Positions 7,694-16,089 of a stretch of DNA of 64,000 nucleotides are shown piece by piece. The DNA comes from G963674665 sp964609625. Lineage in GTDB: Bacteria > Desulfobacterota > Desulfovibrionia > Desulfovibrionales > Desulfovibrionaceae. The stretch covers positions 124,001-188,000 of the forward strand of contig CAZSRS010000004.1 of the NCBI GenBank assembly GCA_964609625.1. Reading direction: 5' to 3'. The notes under the pieces were generated by a model. That model worked only from the letters and a program-made list of their open reading frames with translations. It searched no databases and was not told where the DNA came from. Position 1 is the stretch's first letter. The number at the start of each line of letters is the position of its first letter. The translations under genes and the position numbers were made by a program.

Positions 7694-9730
7694 ATGGATA
7701 TAAGCTCGTTATACAAGACCATCGACGTTCTGGTCCACTATTTCTCCCAGAACCCCTATCCATACTTGACCTTGCTGGCGTGGTTCATCTTCAGCGTGTA
7801 TTACGTGGGCAAGGCTTTCCGTACTTACGAATCCATCAACCGATACCTCTTGCAGATGATCCCCTTCGTGTTCACGGCCCTGGGCTTGTTGGGCACGATC
7901 ACCGGAAGTCTGGAAGTCATCTGGAAATTCTCGCCCGACGATATCATGTCCGGCGCCATCTCTCTGGTCAAGGGCATCCTGGCCTCGGGCGCCACGGCGG
8001 TGCTGGGTTTTACCATGGCCATTGTCTTCAGCAAACTCATTTCCATGACCCACTACAAGGTGGAAATGCGTAAGGCACTGGAGAACAATGAGTTGTTCGT
8101 TCTCAAAAAAATGCTCAAACTGCATCTCACGGGCTACGCCAAGGATCGTTCCGACACAACCGCTCTGCTTGCCGCCTTGCGCGACATGGAGCAGGAAATC
8201 CAACGCGATGCCGGCTCTTTGGCATACGCCCTGGTGGGCGAGGATGAAGTGCCCCTCTCGGAGCTGCTGGCGGCGGAGTTCAGGGAGTTGCGTCGGGAGC
8301 TGCGCGACACAACCGAAGCCTTGCGCCAAAGTGGTCAGGAACAGGCCCGTCTTCTAGAGGGTATCGCCCTGGCACTTTCCGGTGACGATCCGCACAGCAT
8401 GCGCAACCAGCTCCAGGGTCTGCGCAAGGAGCAGAAACAACATGCCTTTGGATTGAAGCAAGGCCTTGACGGACTGGACCGTTCCCTGGCGGGTAAACTG
8501 GATGACGGCGCCAAGGGCATGGAATCCACCCTGGAGCGTCTGGAGACCTCGCTCAAGACCGTCATCCAGGAGCAGACAAAAGCCGTGACCCTCTCCCTGG
8601 CGGAGCAAACCCACAGCCTCGGTGCGAGTCTGGAAGCGGCTTCACGGGATGCCACCCAGCTGGCAACGACCCTTGCGTCACAGCTTGTCACGGACTTCTC
8701 CAACCATGTGACCGCTGAAACCGAACGCAACGCCGCAGTGACCCAGGACGCCCTGCACACCGTGGCGGAGCAACAGCAGGAGCGGCAGGACGGCACGGCC
8801 CGCAGCCTCGATGCCTTGACCCGGATTGCCAGGGAGCATGGCTCCCTGCTCGGCAAACTGCAAGGCCAACTCGCCCCGGAAGCTGGCACCACCCTTGTCC
8901 AGCATCTAGACGCCTTGCGTCTCAAACTGGGGCAGCTCGACCGGCAGGAAGAACAGGGGCGGCGCCAGACCCAGGAGACCCTGAACCTGCACCTGGACGC
9001 ACTCGGCCAAGTGCGCCAGGAACTCGCCGAGCTGTTGCCGCGCCAGCAGGTCATGGCCGCTCGGGACGCCGCTCGGCAAGCCCTGCTCGAATACTCCGGA
9101 GAGATACGCCCCGAACTGGAGCGACTCATGGCCAAGGCCGACACCGTGGCCAGCGATGGTCTGCGACGTTTGCGCACCGACATTTCCCGACAGGGCGAAG
9201 TCCTGCACGAAAGCCTGCGCGCCCATACCGCCACCCTGACCGGACGATTGCACGAACTCATGGCAAACATCCAGGTGGCCTACAACCGCATCGAGGAACT
9301 GGCGAACGGCACCAAAGGCATTTCCGCCGACGGCGACCTGCTCAAGTCGCTCATGCAGGAGGCCAACAAGACCCTGGCTTCGAGTCGCGAATTACAGAAT
9401 CTCCTGGCGGGAAACCAGTCCGTGGTCTCCAACGGCAACGGCAAGCAGCGTCTGCCGGAAAAGCTCGGACACAGCATGCATGGACTCATCGCACGGCTGG
9501 GCGAGATCGACGCCATCAAGAAAACAGACGAACGATTCTGGCGTCAGGTCGAGAGGCAGATGCAGGACGGGATTCCCATCATCATGGGCGGGAACAAGCT
9601 CTTGCTGCAGGAGGACCTCAACGGCTCCTTCCAACAGCGCTTGCAACAGAGCTTCCTCAACCTGGACAGGATTCTCCAGGCCATTGTCGACGGGTACCAG
9701 AAAAAAGGCGGCCAGGCCCTGCCGCAGTAG
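7694..9730 (+). CDS. MotA/TolQ/ExbB-like channel protein with long coiled coil (ZorA-like)
   Basis: A 678-residue inner-membrane protein. Three hydrophobic helices lie at about 24-40, 55-76 and 90-116. Helices 2 and 3 carry FTALGLLGTITGS and a Gly/Ala-rich GILASGATAVLGF stretch, the pattern seen in MotA, ExbB/TolQ and ZorA proton-channel subunits. From about residue 200 to 620 it is Leu/Glu/Gln/Arg-rich coiled coil, a tail length like ZorA of Zorya anti-phage systems. No MotB, ExbD or ZorB partner is present on either side. The ATG at 7694 was chosen because the longer frame from 7589 has no membrane start features. A REP-like hairpin follows. Channel-family membership is likely; a defence role is inference. 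Confidence 0.7.
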   Translation: MDISSLYKTIDVLVHYFSQNPYPYLTLLAWFIFSVYYVGKAFRTYESINRYLLQMIPFVFTALGLLGTITGSLEVIWKFSPDDIMSGAISLVKGILASGATAVLGFTMAIVFSKLISMTHYKVEMRKALENNELFVLKKMLKLHLTGYAKDRSDTTALLAALRDMEQEIQRDAGSLAYALVGEDEVPLSELLAAEFRELRRELRDTTEALRQSGQEQARLLEGIALALSGDDPHSMRNQLQGLRKEQKQHAFGLKQGLDGLDRSLAGKLDDGAKGMESTLERLETSLKTVIQEQTKAVTLSLAEQTHSLGASLEAASRDATQLATTLASQLVTDFSNHVTAETERNAAVTQDALHTVAEQQQERQDGTARSLDALTRIAREHGSLLGKLQGQLAPEAGTTLVQHLDALRLKLGQLDRQEEQGRRQTQETLNLHLDALGQVRQELAELLPRQQVMAARDAARQALLEYSGEIRPELERLMAKADTVASDGLRRLRTDISRQGEVLHESLRAHTATLTGRLHELMANIQVAYNRIEELANGTKGISADGDLLKSLMQEANKTLASSRELQNLLAGNQSVVSNGNGKQRLPEKLGHSMHGLIARLGEIDAIKKTDERFWRQVERQMQDGIPIIMGGNKLLLQEDLNGSFQQRLQQSFLNLDRILQAIVDGYQKKGGQALPQ

Positions 9731-9732
9731 AG

Positions 9733-9775
9733 CATGTTGCCCCTGAAATGCAGGACGCGCATTTCTGAGGCTGAA
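9733..9775. repeat. REP-like hairpin, copy 2
   Basis: Just after the ZorA-like stop, ATGTTGCCCC and AAATGC on the left mirror GCATTT and GAGGC...AAC on the right in an imperfect hairpin. It resembles the element at 6236-6266 in outer and inner sequence and in position (3' of a plus-strand gene). It may act as terminator or mRNA stabiliser. Confidence 0.5.
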
Positions 9776-9844
9776 CAATCCACTCTTTTCCAGGGATAAA
9801 ACGCCCTGTTCCGAGGCCGGTCCTCGACAACGGCGCGGAACAGA

Positions 9845-11329
9845 TCAGTACGGCGTGAGGGTGTAGTTCTTCAGCCCCATGGCCACATACATGCTGGCAC
9901 AGGCCTTCTGGTGGTCGGCCATGGCCTGGGTCAGGTTGGCCTCGGCTTCGGTGAGCCGGGATTGGGCGTCGAGCACGTCGGTGTTGGTGCCGACCTGGGC
10001 CTGATAGCGCGCCACGGCCATGCGGTATGACTCCTTGGCCTGGGCCAGGGCCTTGCGCGCCACCTTGATGCGCTCCTTGGCCTCGTCGATCTTCAAGAAC
10101 CCGGCTTTGATACCGTAAGCCACTTCCTGCCGCAGATTCTCAAGGTTGGCTTCGTACTGCCGCACGCCCTGTTGGGCTTCACGCCAGGAATACCAGGTAT
10201 TGCCCCAGTCGAAGATTTTCCAGGAAGCCGTCACCGAGACCGACCACTGGGACCAGTTCGTCTGGTTGTATTTGTTGCCCTGCACATCCATTCCGGAGCC
10301 TGACCGGGAAAGGTCGAAATCCGCGCCGACCTGCGGCAACAATCCGCTGAAGGCTATCTTGGTGTCCTTGTCCGCCATGTGGATACGCTTCTCCATGGCC
10401 TTCAGGTCGGGGCGATTGGCGTAAGCCCGCTCAAGACAATCCTCCAGGGTCATGTTGAAAGGAAGGAACTCCAGTTCACCCACATACTTGATCTTGGCCT
10501 GCAAGGGTTCGGTGAGCAGGGTGTTCAGCCGGGCTTCCTGGGTGGCCACTGTATTGCGCGCACGTAAAAGTTCGTCCTCGGCCTGGGCCAGGTCCACCTC
10601 GGCCTGAAGCACGTCGAGCTTGGGCTTCAGCCCCACGTCGTAGAACGCCTGGGTCACACGTAACTGCGACTGCAACCGCTTCACCGAGTCCTGGGCGCTA
10701 CGCACGTCTTCCCGGCCTTGCAACAACGTCAAAAAGTTCTCCTGCACGTTCTGTATCAGATCCAGTTCGGTGCTGAGCAGATCGTCCTCGGCCTTGTCCC
10801 TGGAGATATTGGCCTTGAGGAAGGTGTTTTCGAGCCGCCCACCGGTGAAGATGTCCTGGTGCACGTTGACCCCCATGCTCCAGATGTCTTCCGTCAATCC
10901 CTGGGTGGGGCGTTTGTGGTCGTATTTGGTGTAGCCGTACTGCAACGACACCGCTGGAAAGAAACTGCCCAGGGCCGACTTCCTGGAGGCTTCGGCACCC
11001 AGGGCGCTGGCCTTGGCGGCGAGGATGGTGTTGTTGTTCGCCAGGGCGTGGCGGACCGCCTGCCCCAAGTCCAGGCTGAAGGCGAAGTCGCCATCGTCTT
11101 CCTCGTCCGCTCGATCCTGGTCCTCGTCACCGCCGATATCGAGGTTTCCCAAGGCATTGTTCGCTGAATCGTCATTTCCGGGCAGAGAGGCGGGAAGCAC
11201 ATCCCCGACTTCTCCAACCGGCGCGGTGGCGTTTGTCTCGTTTTGGGCCTGGGCCACTGCGGCTGATAAAACAGTCAACGCGACCGTCAATACGAAAGCC
11301 AGCAGCTTGCTATGCATTCCATGTGACAT
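9845..11329 (-). CDS. TolC-family outer membrane efflux protein
   Basis: A 494-residue protein with a signal peptide (LLAFVLTVALTVLSAAVAQAQ). An acidic spacer at about 55-75 (GGDEDQDRADEEDDGDF) precedes two OEP repeats: ALGAEASRKSALGSFFP, then paired long helices with AQAEDELLRARNTV and later LTEAEANLTQAM. This is the TolC trimer architecture, forming the outer-membrane channel of type I secretion or RND efflux. No adaptor or pump gene lies beside it. The ATG at 11329 follows GGAGAGAA. The acidic insert after the signal is unusual for the family. The exported substrate is unknown. Confidence 0.9.
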   Translation of the reverse strand: MSHGMHSKLLAFVLTVALTVLSAAVAQAQNETNATAPVGEVGDVLPASLPGNDDSANNALGNLDIGGDEDQDRADEEDDGDFAFSLDLGQAVRHALANNNTILAAKASALGAEASRKSALGSFFPAVSLQYGYTKYDHKRPTQGLTEDIWSMGVNVHQDIFTGGRLENTFLKANISRDKAEDDLLSTELDLIQNVQENFLTLLQGREDVRSAQDSVKRLQSQLRVTQAFYDVGLKPKLDVLQAEVDLAQAEDELLRARNTVATQEARLNTLLTEPLQAKIKYVGELEFLPFNMTLEDCLERAYANRPDLKAMEKRIHMADKDTKIAFSGLLPQVGADFDLSRSGSGMDVQGNKYNQTNWSQWSVSVTASWKIFDWGNTWYSWREAQQGVRQYEANLENLRQEVAYGIKAGFLKIDEAKERIKVARKALAQAKESYRMAVARYQAQVGTNTDVLDAQSRLTEAEANLTQAMADHQKACASMYVAMGLKNYTLTPY

Positions 11330-11461
11330 TCTTCTCTCCGTTGGCGCTACAGGACCTGGCCGGAACAGCAGGGATCATATAGCCTCATTCAACGCGCTTT
11401 TCAACAAGCCCGGCTGCCCCCACCCCGGCTGCAACGGCAGGCGCCCTTTCCCACTCCACCA

Positions 11462-11500
11462 CGCCGCAAGCAAAACACGTCCTGTGTGTTGCTTGCGGCG
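11462..11500 (-). terminator. Long hairpin downstream of PEGA-TPR gene
   Basis: Bases 11462-11478 and 11484-11500 pair over 17 positions with one mismatch around a 5-base loop. It lies about 130 bases after the stop of the minus-strand PEGA-TPR gene and upstream of the tolC-family gene, in a 298-base gap with no credible ORF. No strong T-run follows, so it may be a terminator, an RNA-stability element or a tolC leader structure. Confidence 0.45.
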
Positions 11501-11627
11501 GCCTGGCAAAAACACGGTTTCGCCTGGCTTGCGCAGGGTTCGTTCGCGGCCCTGCCCCCTCCGCGCGATATCAGGTTGTGCTCTTCGATCGCAACCTGGT
11601 ATCGAATGCGGCGGAGGACTCGCACGG

Positions 11628-13109
11628 TCAATAACGACGAAGGGCCTTCTGCGCCTGTTTGCGTTTCTGCTGGGCCTGCGCGTCCTCGGGCCTGAGCTTC
11701 AGGGCCCGATCGAAATCATCCAGGGCTAGTTGATACTTATCCAGCTTCATCAGCGCGCTGCCACGGTTGTAATAGGCGTCGACGTAGTTCGGGTCGGCGT
11801 TCAAGGCAAGATCGTAATCCTGTACGGCCTCGAAGTAACGCCCCAGGTTGTAGTAGGCGGTGCCGCGGCCGTTGTACAGGTCGGGCAGGGATTGTTCCAG
11901 CCCGAGGGCCCTGTTGTAATCGTCCAGGGCGGCTTCCGGATCTCCGTTCAGAAGATGGACGTTGCCCCGGTGGAAAAACCCCAAAGGGTCGGTCGGAAAC
12001 CTGGCGAGCAGGTTGTTCAGATCCAGCATGGCCATGTCATTGTTGCCCAGGTGATAATGGCAGAATGCCCGACCCCGCAAGGCGACCTGGTTGTCTGGTT
12101 GCTGTTGCAAGGCCAGCGTGAAGGCATGGAGGGCGTTTTCCAGATCACCGGCAGAGGTCAGGTGCAGACCCACCTGAGTAAGTTCCTGGGGCGAAGGCGG
12201 CGTGCCCGTATCCATGGGAGGCAACGCAGCCTGCTGGGAGGCCTGCCATGGCTCCTGCACGCCTGGTTGGGAAGGCTGCTCCGTCTGTTCGCCAATGCTG
12301 GGGGTCATGGGAGGTATTGTCGCCTGCCAGGGCTCCTGGGTGTCTGGCTCGGGCATGACCTTCGTCTGCTCCCCACCGAGTTGTCCGCTGTAACCAGTCT
12401 GGTAGGCCGGCTCAGCCTGAGGCAGGGGGGGGTACTGTGTGACATTGGGCGCGGGTTGGGGCGCGGGTTGGGGCGCAACGGGCAGCGCTTCGGCAGCTGG
12501 TTCGGGTTCCGGCTTGGTTTCCTTCCCGGTGTCCTTCTTGTAGGACCAGGGCTGCAACAGCATGCTCCTGGCCTTCAGTTCGCTCTCGCTCTTGGGGGGC
12601 CTGGCCGTTTCTTCACGGGTGTCGCGCCGCCCCACTTCGCTCAGGGAAATGCGCTTGTCTTCCACCGGCGCGGGCTGCGCCACGGGCAGAGGCTCGGGTT
12701 GCCGCGCGTGGAGGGGAAGTGGTTCCGGCTGCGACACGTCCATGGGCACTGGTTCGGGTTGGGGCGCAAACATGGGCTCCCCCACCCTGCGCAGGGAGAT
12801 TTCCACCACGTTGTCCACGCCTGCTTGCAGATCCACTTCCTTGAGCGTGGTTTCGTAACCTGGGTAATCGACCTTGACGGTGTATGTTCCCTTGCGCAGG
12901 ATGATACCATCCCTGTATGCATACTTGATGTACAGGAAGCTGATGTCGGCATTGGGCGGGTCGGTCTTGATGAAGAGCTTGCCCCAGACCGCCGAGTTGG
13001 CGTCGGCCGGTCCGGCTCCGACCACGAACAGGAGCATTGACAGTGTAAGGCCGAAAATCATGATCCGCCGCCATTTCCTGGATACTTCAAAGAATGGATT
13101 TCGCAACAT
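11628..13109 (-). CDS. PEGA-domain TPR repeat exported protein
   Basis: A 493-residue protein with an N-terminal signal or anchor (IMIFGLTLSMLLFVVGAGPADA). A PEGA domain follows at about 45-110 (GKLFIKTDPPNADISFL; KGTYTVKVDYPGY). A long Pro/Gln/Glu-rich, probably disordered, spacer covers 115-315, and at least four TPRs fill the C-terminus (for example ALDDYNRALGLEQSLPDLYNG). PEGA domains are linked to cell-surface proteins, and TPRs to protein assembly. I chose the ATG at 13109, preceded by GAGAGGAGCCCACG. The upstream membrane gene ends 29 bases before, so both are likely one operon. Function is unknown. Confidence 0.8.
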   Translation of the reverse strand: MLRNPFFEVSRKWRRIMIFGLTLSMLLFVVGAGPADANSAVWGKLFIKTDPPNADISFLYIKYAYRDGIILRKGTYTVKVDYPGYETTLKEVDLQAGVDNVVEISLRRVGEPMFAPQPEPVPMDVSQPEPLPLHARQPEPLPVAQPAPVEDKRISLSEVGRRDTREETARPPKSESELKARSMLLQPWSYKKDTGKETKPEPEPAAEALPVAPQPAPQPAPNVTQYPPLPQAEPAYQTGYSGQLGGEQTKVMPEPDTQEPWQATIPPMTPSIGEQTEQPSQPGVQEPWQASQQAALPPMDTGTPPSPQELTQVGLHLTSAGDLENALHAFTLALQQQPDNQVALRGRAFCHYHLGNNDMAMLDLNNLLARFPTDPLGFFHRGNVHLLNGDPEAALDDYNRALGLEQSLPDLYNGRGTAYYNLGRYFEAVQDYDLALNADPNYVDAYYNRGSALMKLDKYQLALDDFDRALKLRPEDAQAQQKRKQAQKALRRY

Positions 13110-13138
13110 CGTGGGCTCCTCTCGCGGTGCGAGGTGCA

Positions 13139-13726
13139 TCACGCGAGCACCTTTAGTATTTGTGCCTGTACAAAGGGAAGATACTTCAAATAGAAGTACA
13201 TGAACACTGCCGATCCCGCCGCCGTGGCCAGGGCCTCGAACACCGAGTTCACCCACTTGAACTGCAGGATGCTCAGGACCAGACAGACGACCATGACCAC
13301 CATGAAGGCGGAAGCCAGGCTCAACAGCGACAAGAGCAGGACAAAACCCAGATACACATAGTCGCCGTACTGGGCGTAGTCAGGCGCTGTCTTGAAGATG
13401 ATCCTGGCGATCTCCACGCATTGTTCGCGGCTGAACAGGTAGTGCACGTAAAAAAACTTGAGATTGTAGGCCAGGGCGGCAAGGTAAATGAGTATGGCCA
13501 AGGCCAGCCGCCGATGGTTGACGCCACGCTTGATGTAGACCCGTCGGGGAAAGTCCCTGATGAACTCGTTCACGGTCCTGGAAAGTGCCTGCACCTCGCC
13601 CAGCAGCCTGACGTCCTTTGTCTGCTGGGCTTGCGCCCCCTGCGCCGTGCCCTGCTGCCGGTCGAGCAGTGTCCTTCTGGTGTGTTCGGCAAGCAAAATC
13701 TGATAGTCGTCCATGCCCATGCCCAT
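13139..13726 (-). CDS. Three-helix membrane protein of unknown function
   Basis: A 195-residue protein. The first 70 residues are polar (AEHTRRTLLDRQQGTAQ), then hydrophobic segments follow at LAILIYLAALAYNLKFFYV, a double segment around LLLSLLSLASAFMVVMVVC, and VFMYFYLKYLPFV near the C-terminus. I recognise no family. Three near-identical starts (13726, 13720, 13714) arise from an ATGGGC repeat; 13726 is favoured by CAGGACCGGC just upstream. It leads the PEGA-TPR gene by 29 bases, so the pair may act together at the envelope. Confidence 0.6.
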   Translation of the reverse strand: MGMGMDDYQILLAEHTRRTLLDRQQGTAQGAQAQQTKDVRLLGEVQALSRTVNEFIRDFPRRVYIKRGVNHRRLALAILIYLAALAYNLKFFYVHYLFSREQCVEIARIIFKTAPDYAQYGDYVYLGFVLLLSLLSLASAFMVVMVVCLVLSILQFKWVNSVFEALATAAGSAVFMYFYLKYLPFVQAQILKVLA

Positions 13727-13962
13727 GCCGGTCCTGTGTCCGGTCCCTTTGTCCGTTTCGATGCTCGGACGCACCGAGGCGCGTCTCCCCCCTCGCCAGG
13801 CATTCTCCCGAGTTTTCCAGATCCTTGTGCACCATACGTCAGCCTCATCGCGCACATACCACGGGGAACAAACCATAATAACAATTCGTGCATAATACAA
13901 GCGCACCGCCGAACCCTTTGGCTTTGCTGGACATGAATCCCGGCCGCGTTTTACAACGCGCC

Positions 13963-15326
13963 ATGCACCCTTTCACCCTGCACCTGCCCACGACACTGCA
14001 TTTCGGCACCGGCGCGTGCAAGAAGACTGGCCGCATCCTGCGCGCCCACGGCGTGGAGCGGGTCCTGCTGCTCACAGGCCAAGGATCCTGTCGGAGAACC
14101 GGCGCCCTGGACGTCGTCCTGGGCTCGCTGGAAAAATACGGCTTGGCCTGGGATGAATACTCCGGCATCACGCCCAGCCCAAGCACGCTGCATGCTGCCG
14201 AGGCCCTGCGTGCGGCCAGGAATTTCCAGGCCCAGGGCCTGCTCCCCATGGGAGGGGGCAGCGTCATCGACACGGCCAAGGCCGCGGCCGCGGCCCTGGG
14301 TGCCGGCCTGGATTCACCACTACCGCTTCTGGAGCAGGGCAGGGAGGTCATGTGCGCTTTTCCGGTCTTCGCCGTCTCCACCCTTGCCGGGTCGGGCTCG
14401 GAAATGAATGGCGATTGCCTGCTGCGCATCCCCGCGCTTGGCCGCAAACGCGGCCTCAAAGGGCCGGGGCTGTTTCCCAGGGTTAGCTTCGTGGACCCTG
14501 CCTGGCAACACTCCCTGCCCTGGAACCTGACCCTGGAAGGCGCTTTGGACGCCTTTGCCCATGTCCTGGAGCGTTACCTCGACCAGCCGGCCCGCCCCGT
14601 ACCCGACATGCTCCTGGACCTGGCCGAAGCCCTGATGCACGGCCTGCTCCACCAGCTCCACCTCCTGCACCGGAACCCCGACGACGTGTCCGCCCGCTCC
14701 GCCCTCTGTTGGGGAGCGCTCATGGCCCAGAACAACGCCCTGCTCTCCGGCCTGGGACCTGGGGACTGGTCACTCCACGTGCTGGCCCATGCCCTGGAGG
14801 ACCACGCCCCCCATCTGGGCCATGGCGCATGCATCGCTGCCCTGCTGCCGGACTGGCTGGAGCACGTGCGGCAACAGGGGGCGGCTCATGCGCGGCGGGT
14901 GGCGCGGCTGACGCGCAACGTCTTGAATACGACCGGACTGGAGGCGCTTGGTTTGGAGACGCCCGATCCTCGTGCGGGCTCCGCGCTACGCGGGCTCATG
15001 CGACACTGGAAGGGGNNNNNNNNNNNNNNNNNNNNNNNNNNNNNNNNNNNNNNNNNNNNNNNNNNNNNNNNNNNNNNNNNNNNNNNNNNNNNNNNNNNNN
15101 NNNNNNNNNNNNNNNGCCCGATCCTCGTGCGGGCTCCGCGCTACGCGGGCTCATGCGACACTGGAAGGGGCGCGGCTCCCTGCCCGAACTGGGATTCGAT
15201 CTCTCCCTGCTGCCCACGGTCAAGGCCCTGGCCCAGGAAGAATGGATACACCACGGCGGCGATCCCGACGACCGCTCCGGGTGCTGGGGCGCTGTTTCCG
15301 CGTTCTCTCCATCCACAACGGCCTAA
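13963..15326 (+). pseudogene. Iron-containing alcohol dehydrogenase, split by scaffold gap (probably intact)
   Basis: The protein has the group III Fe-ADH layout: THLHFGTG-like start, the nucleotide-binding MGGGSVIDTAKA near 98, STLAGSGSEM, and the metal ligands Asp and His in ALDAFAHVLERY plus two later His in the HVLAHALEDHAP...HLGHGA region. It probably interconverts an aldehyde and an alcohol with NAD(P)H. A 100-N gap at 15016-15115 interrupts it, and the 55 bases before the gap are repeated exactly after it. Merging the copies restores one frame to TAA at 15326, so it is listed as broken only in this assembly. Start is 13963 or 13933; neither has a strong ribosome site. Confidence 0.85.
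14961..15170. other. Scaffold gap of 100 N flanked by identical 55-bp ends
   Basis: N runs from 15016 to 15115, exactly 100. Bases 14961-15015 are identical to 15116-15170. Two contigs that overlap by 55 bases were evidently joined with an arbitrary gap rather than merged. Coordinates to the right are therefore about 155 bases too large if the overlap is real. Confidence 0.95.
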
Positions 15327-15424
15327 CCCAAGTGACCCAAGAGCCCAGTCAAGGCTTGTCTCCAACCACGGGCACTGGTACAACCCGTAGGACATTCACG
15401 ACCTCCAGCCTAGAGTGCGCCACC

Positions 15425-16039
15425 ATGCTGCTCGCCCATCTCCGATACCACAAGCCCAGCAAACTGGCCCGCATCCTGGCGGTGCTGGATGAACTCTCGC
15501 GCAAGAGCGATCTCTCGCAGCTGGAACTCGGCAAACGCCTGGGCATGAGCGGCGCCATGGTCAACAGCTACCTGAAGCTGCTGCAAGACGAAAAACTGCT
15601 GACCTACGAAGTGCGCGACGGCAAGCGCTTCCGCTACGTGCTGACCAACGCCGGGGAGCAGCGACGGCGGGAGATGTTCTCCAGCTTTTCCTCGGAAACC
15701 ATCCGCATCTACACCGCGCTGAAAAAAAACATCCAGCAGAAACTCGAGCCCATCGCCACGCGGGGACTGACGCGCCTGACCCTGTTCGGCGCTGCCGAGA
15801 CCTGTGAGGTGGTGCTCTCGGCCCTGCAGGAAACGGCCTTCATCGTCGTGACCCTGCTGGACAACGACAGCTCCAGGCAGGGCAAGTTGTTCCACGGTCA
15901 TGTCATCGCACCGCCCCTGCTGTTGGAAAACGTCGAGTGCCAGGCCGTGGTCATCACCACCTTTGCCCGTCAAGACGAGATCCACGAGCAGATCGTGCCT
16001 GTCTGCAAGCGCCGGGGTCTGGAGATTGTCCGCCTCTGA
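15425..16039 (+). CDS. Winged-helix regulator with C-terminal sensor-like domain
   Basis: A 204-residue protein. Residues 10-75 form a winged helix (LSQLELGKRLGMSGAMVNSY, then LKLLQDEKLLTYEV). A middle helix precedes a Rossmann-like stretch, LTLFGAAETCEVVLSALQ near 120, and strands IVVTLLDND and VVITTFARQDEI. The layout resembles regulators of surface-polysaccharide or nucleotide-sugar genes that carry a CoA/NAD-binding-like domain; this is inference. It lies between the alcohol dehydrogenase and the spermidine-synthase-like gene, 50 bases before the latter, and is likely cotranscribed with it. Confidence 0.75.
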   Translation: MLLAHLRYHKPSKLARILAVLDELSRKSDLSQLELGKRLGMSGAMVNSYLKLLQDEKLLTYEVRDGKRFRYVLTNAGEQRRREMFSSFSSETIRIYTALKKNIQQKLEPIATRGLTRLTLFGAAETCEVVLSALQETAFIVVTLLDNDSSRQGKLFHGHVIAPPLLLENVECQAVVITTFARQDEIHEQIVPVCKRRGLEIVRL

Positions 16040-16089
16040 TCTCGAGTGCATCTTGGCATGACCCGCGGCACGAGCCCAGGAGGCTCCCA

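Noticed and set aside
11730..13040. Long 436-aa plus-strand ORF over the PEGA-TPR gene
   Set aside because: It is the antisense of the PEGA-TPR gene; the minus frame has a signal peptide, PEGA and TPR motifs and a ribosome site, the plus frame does not.
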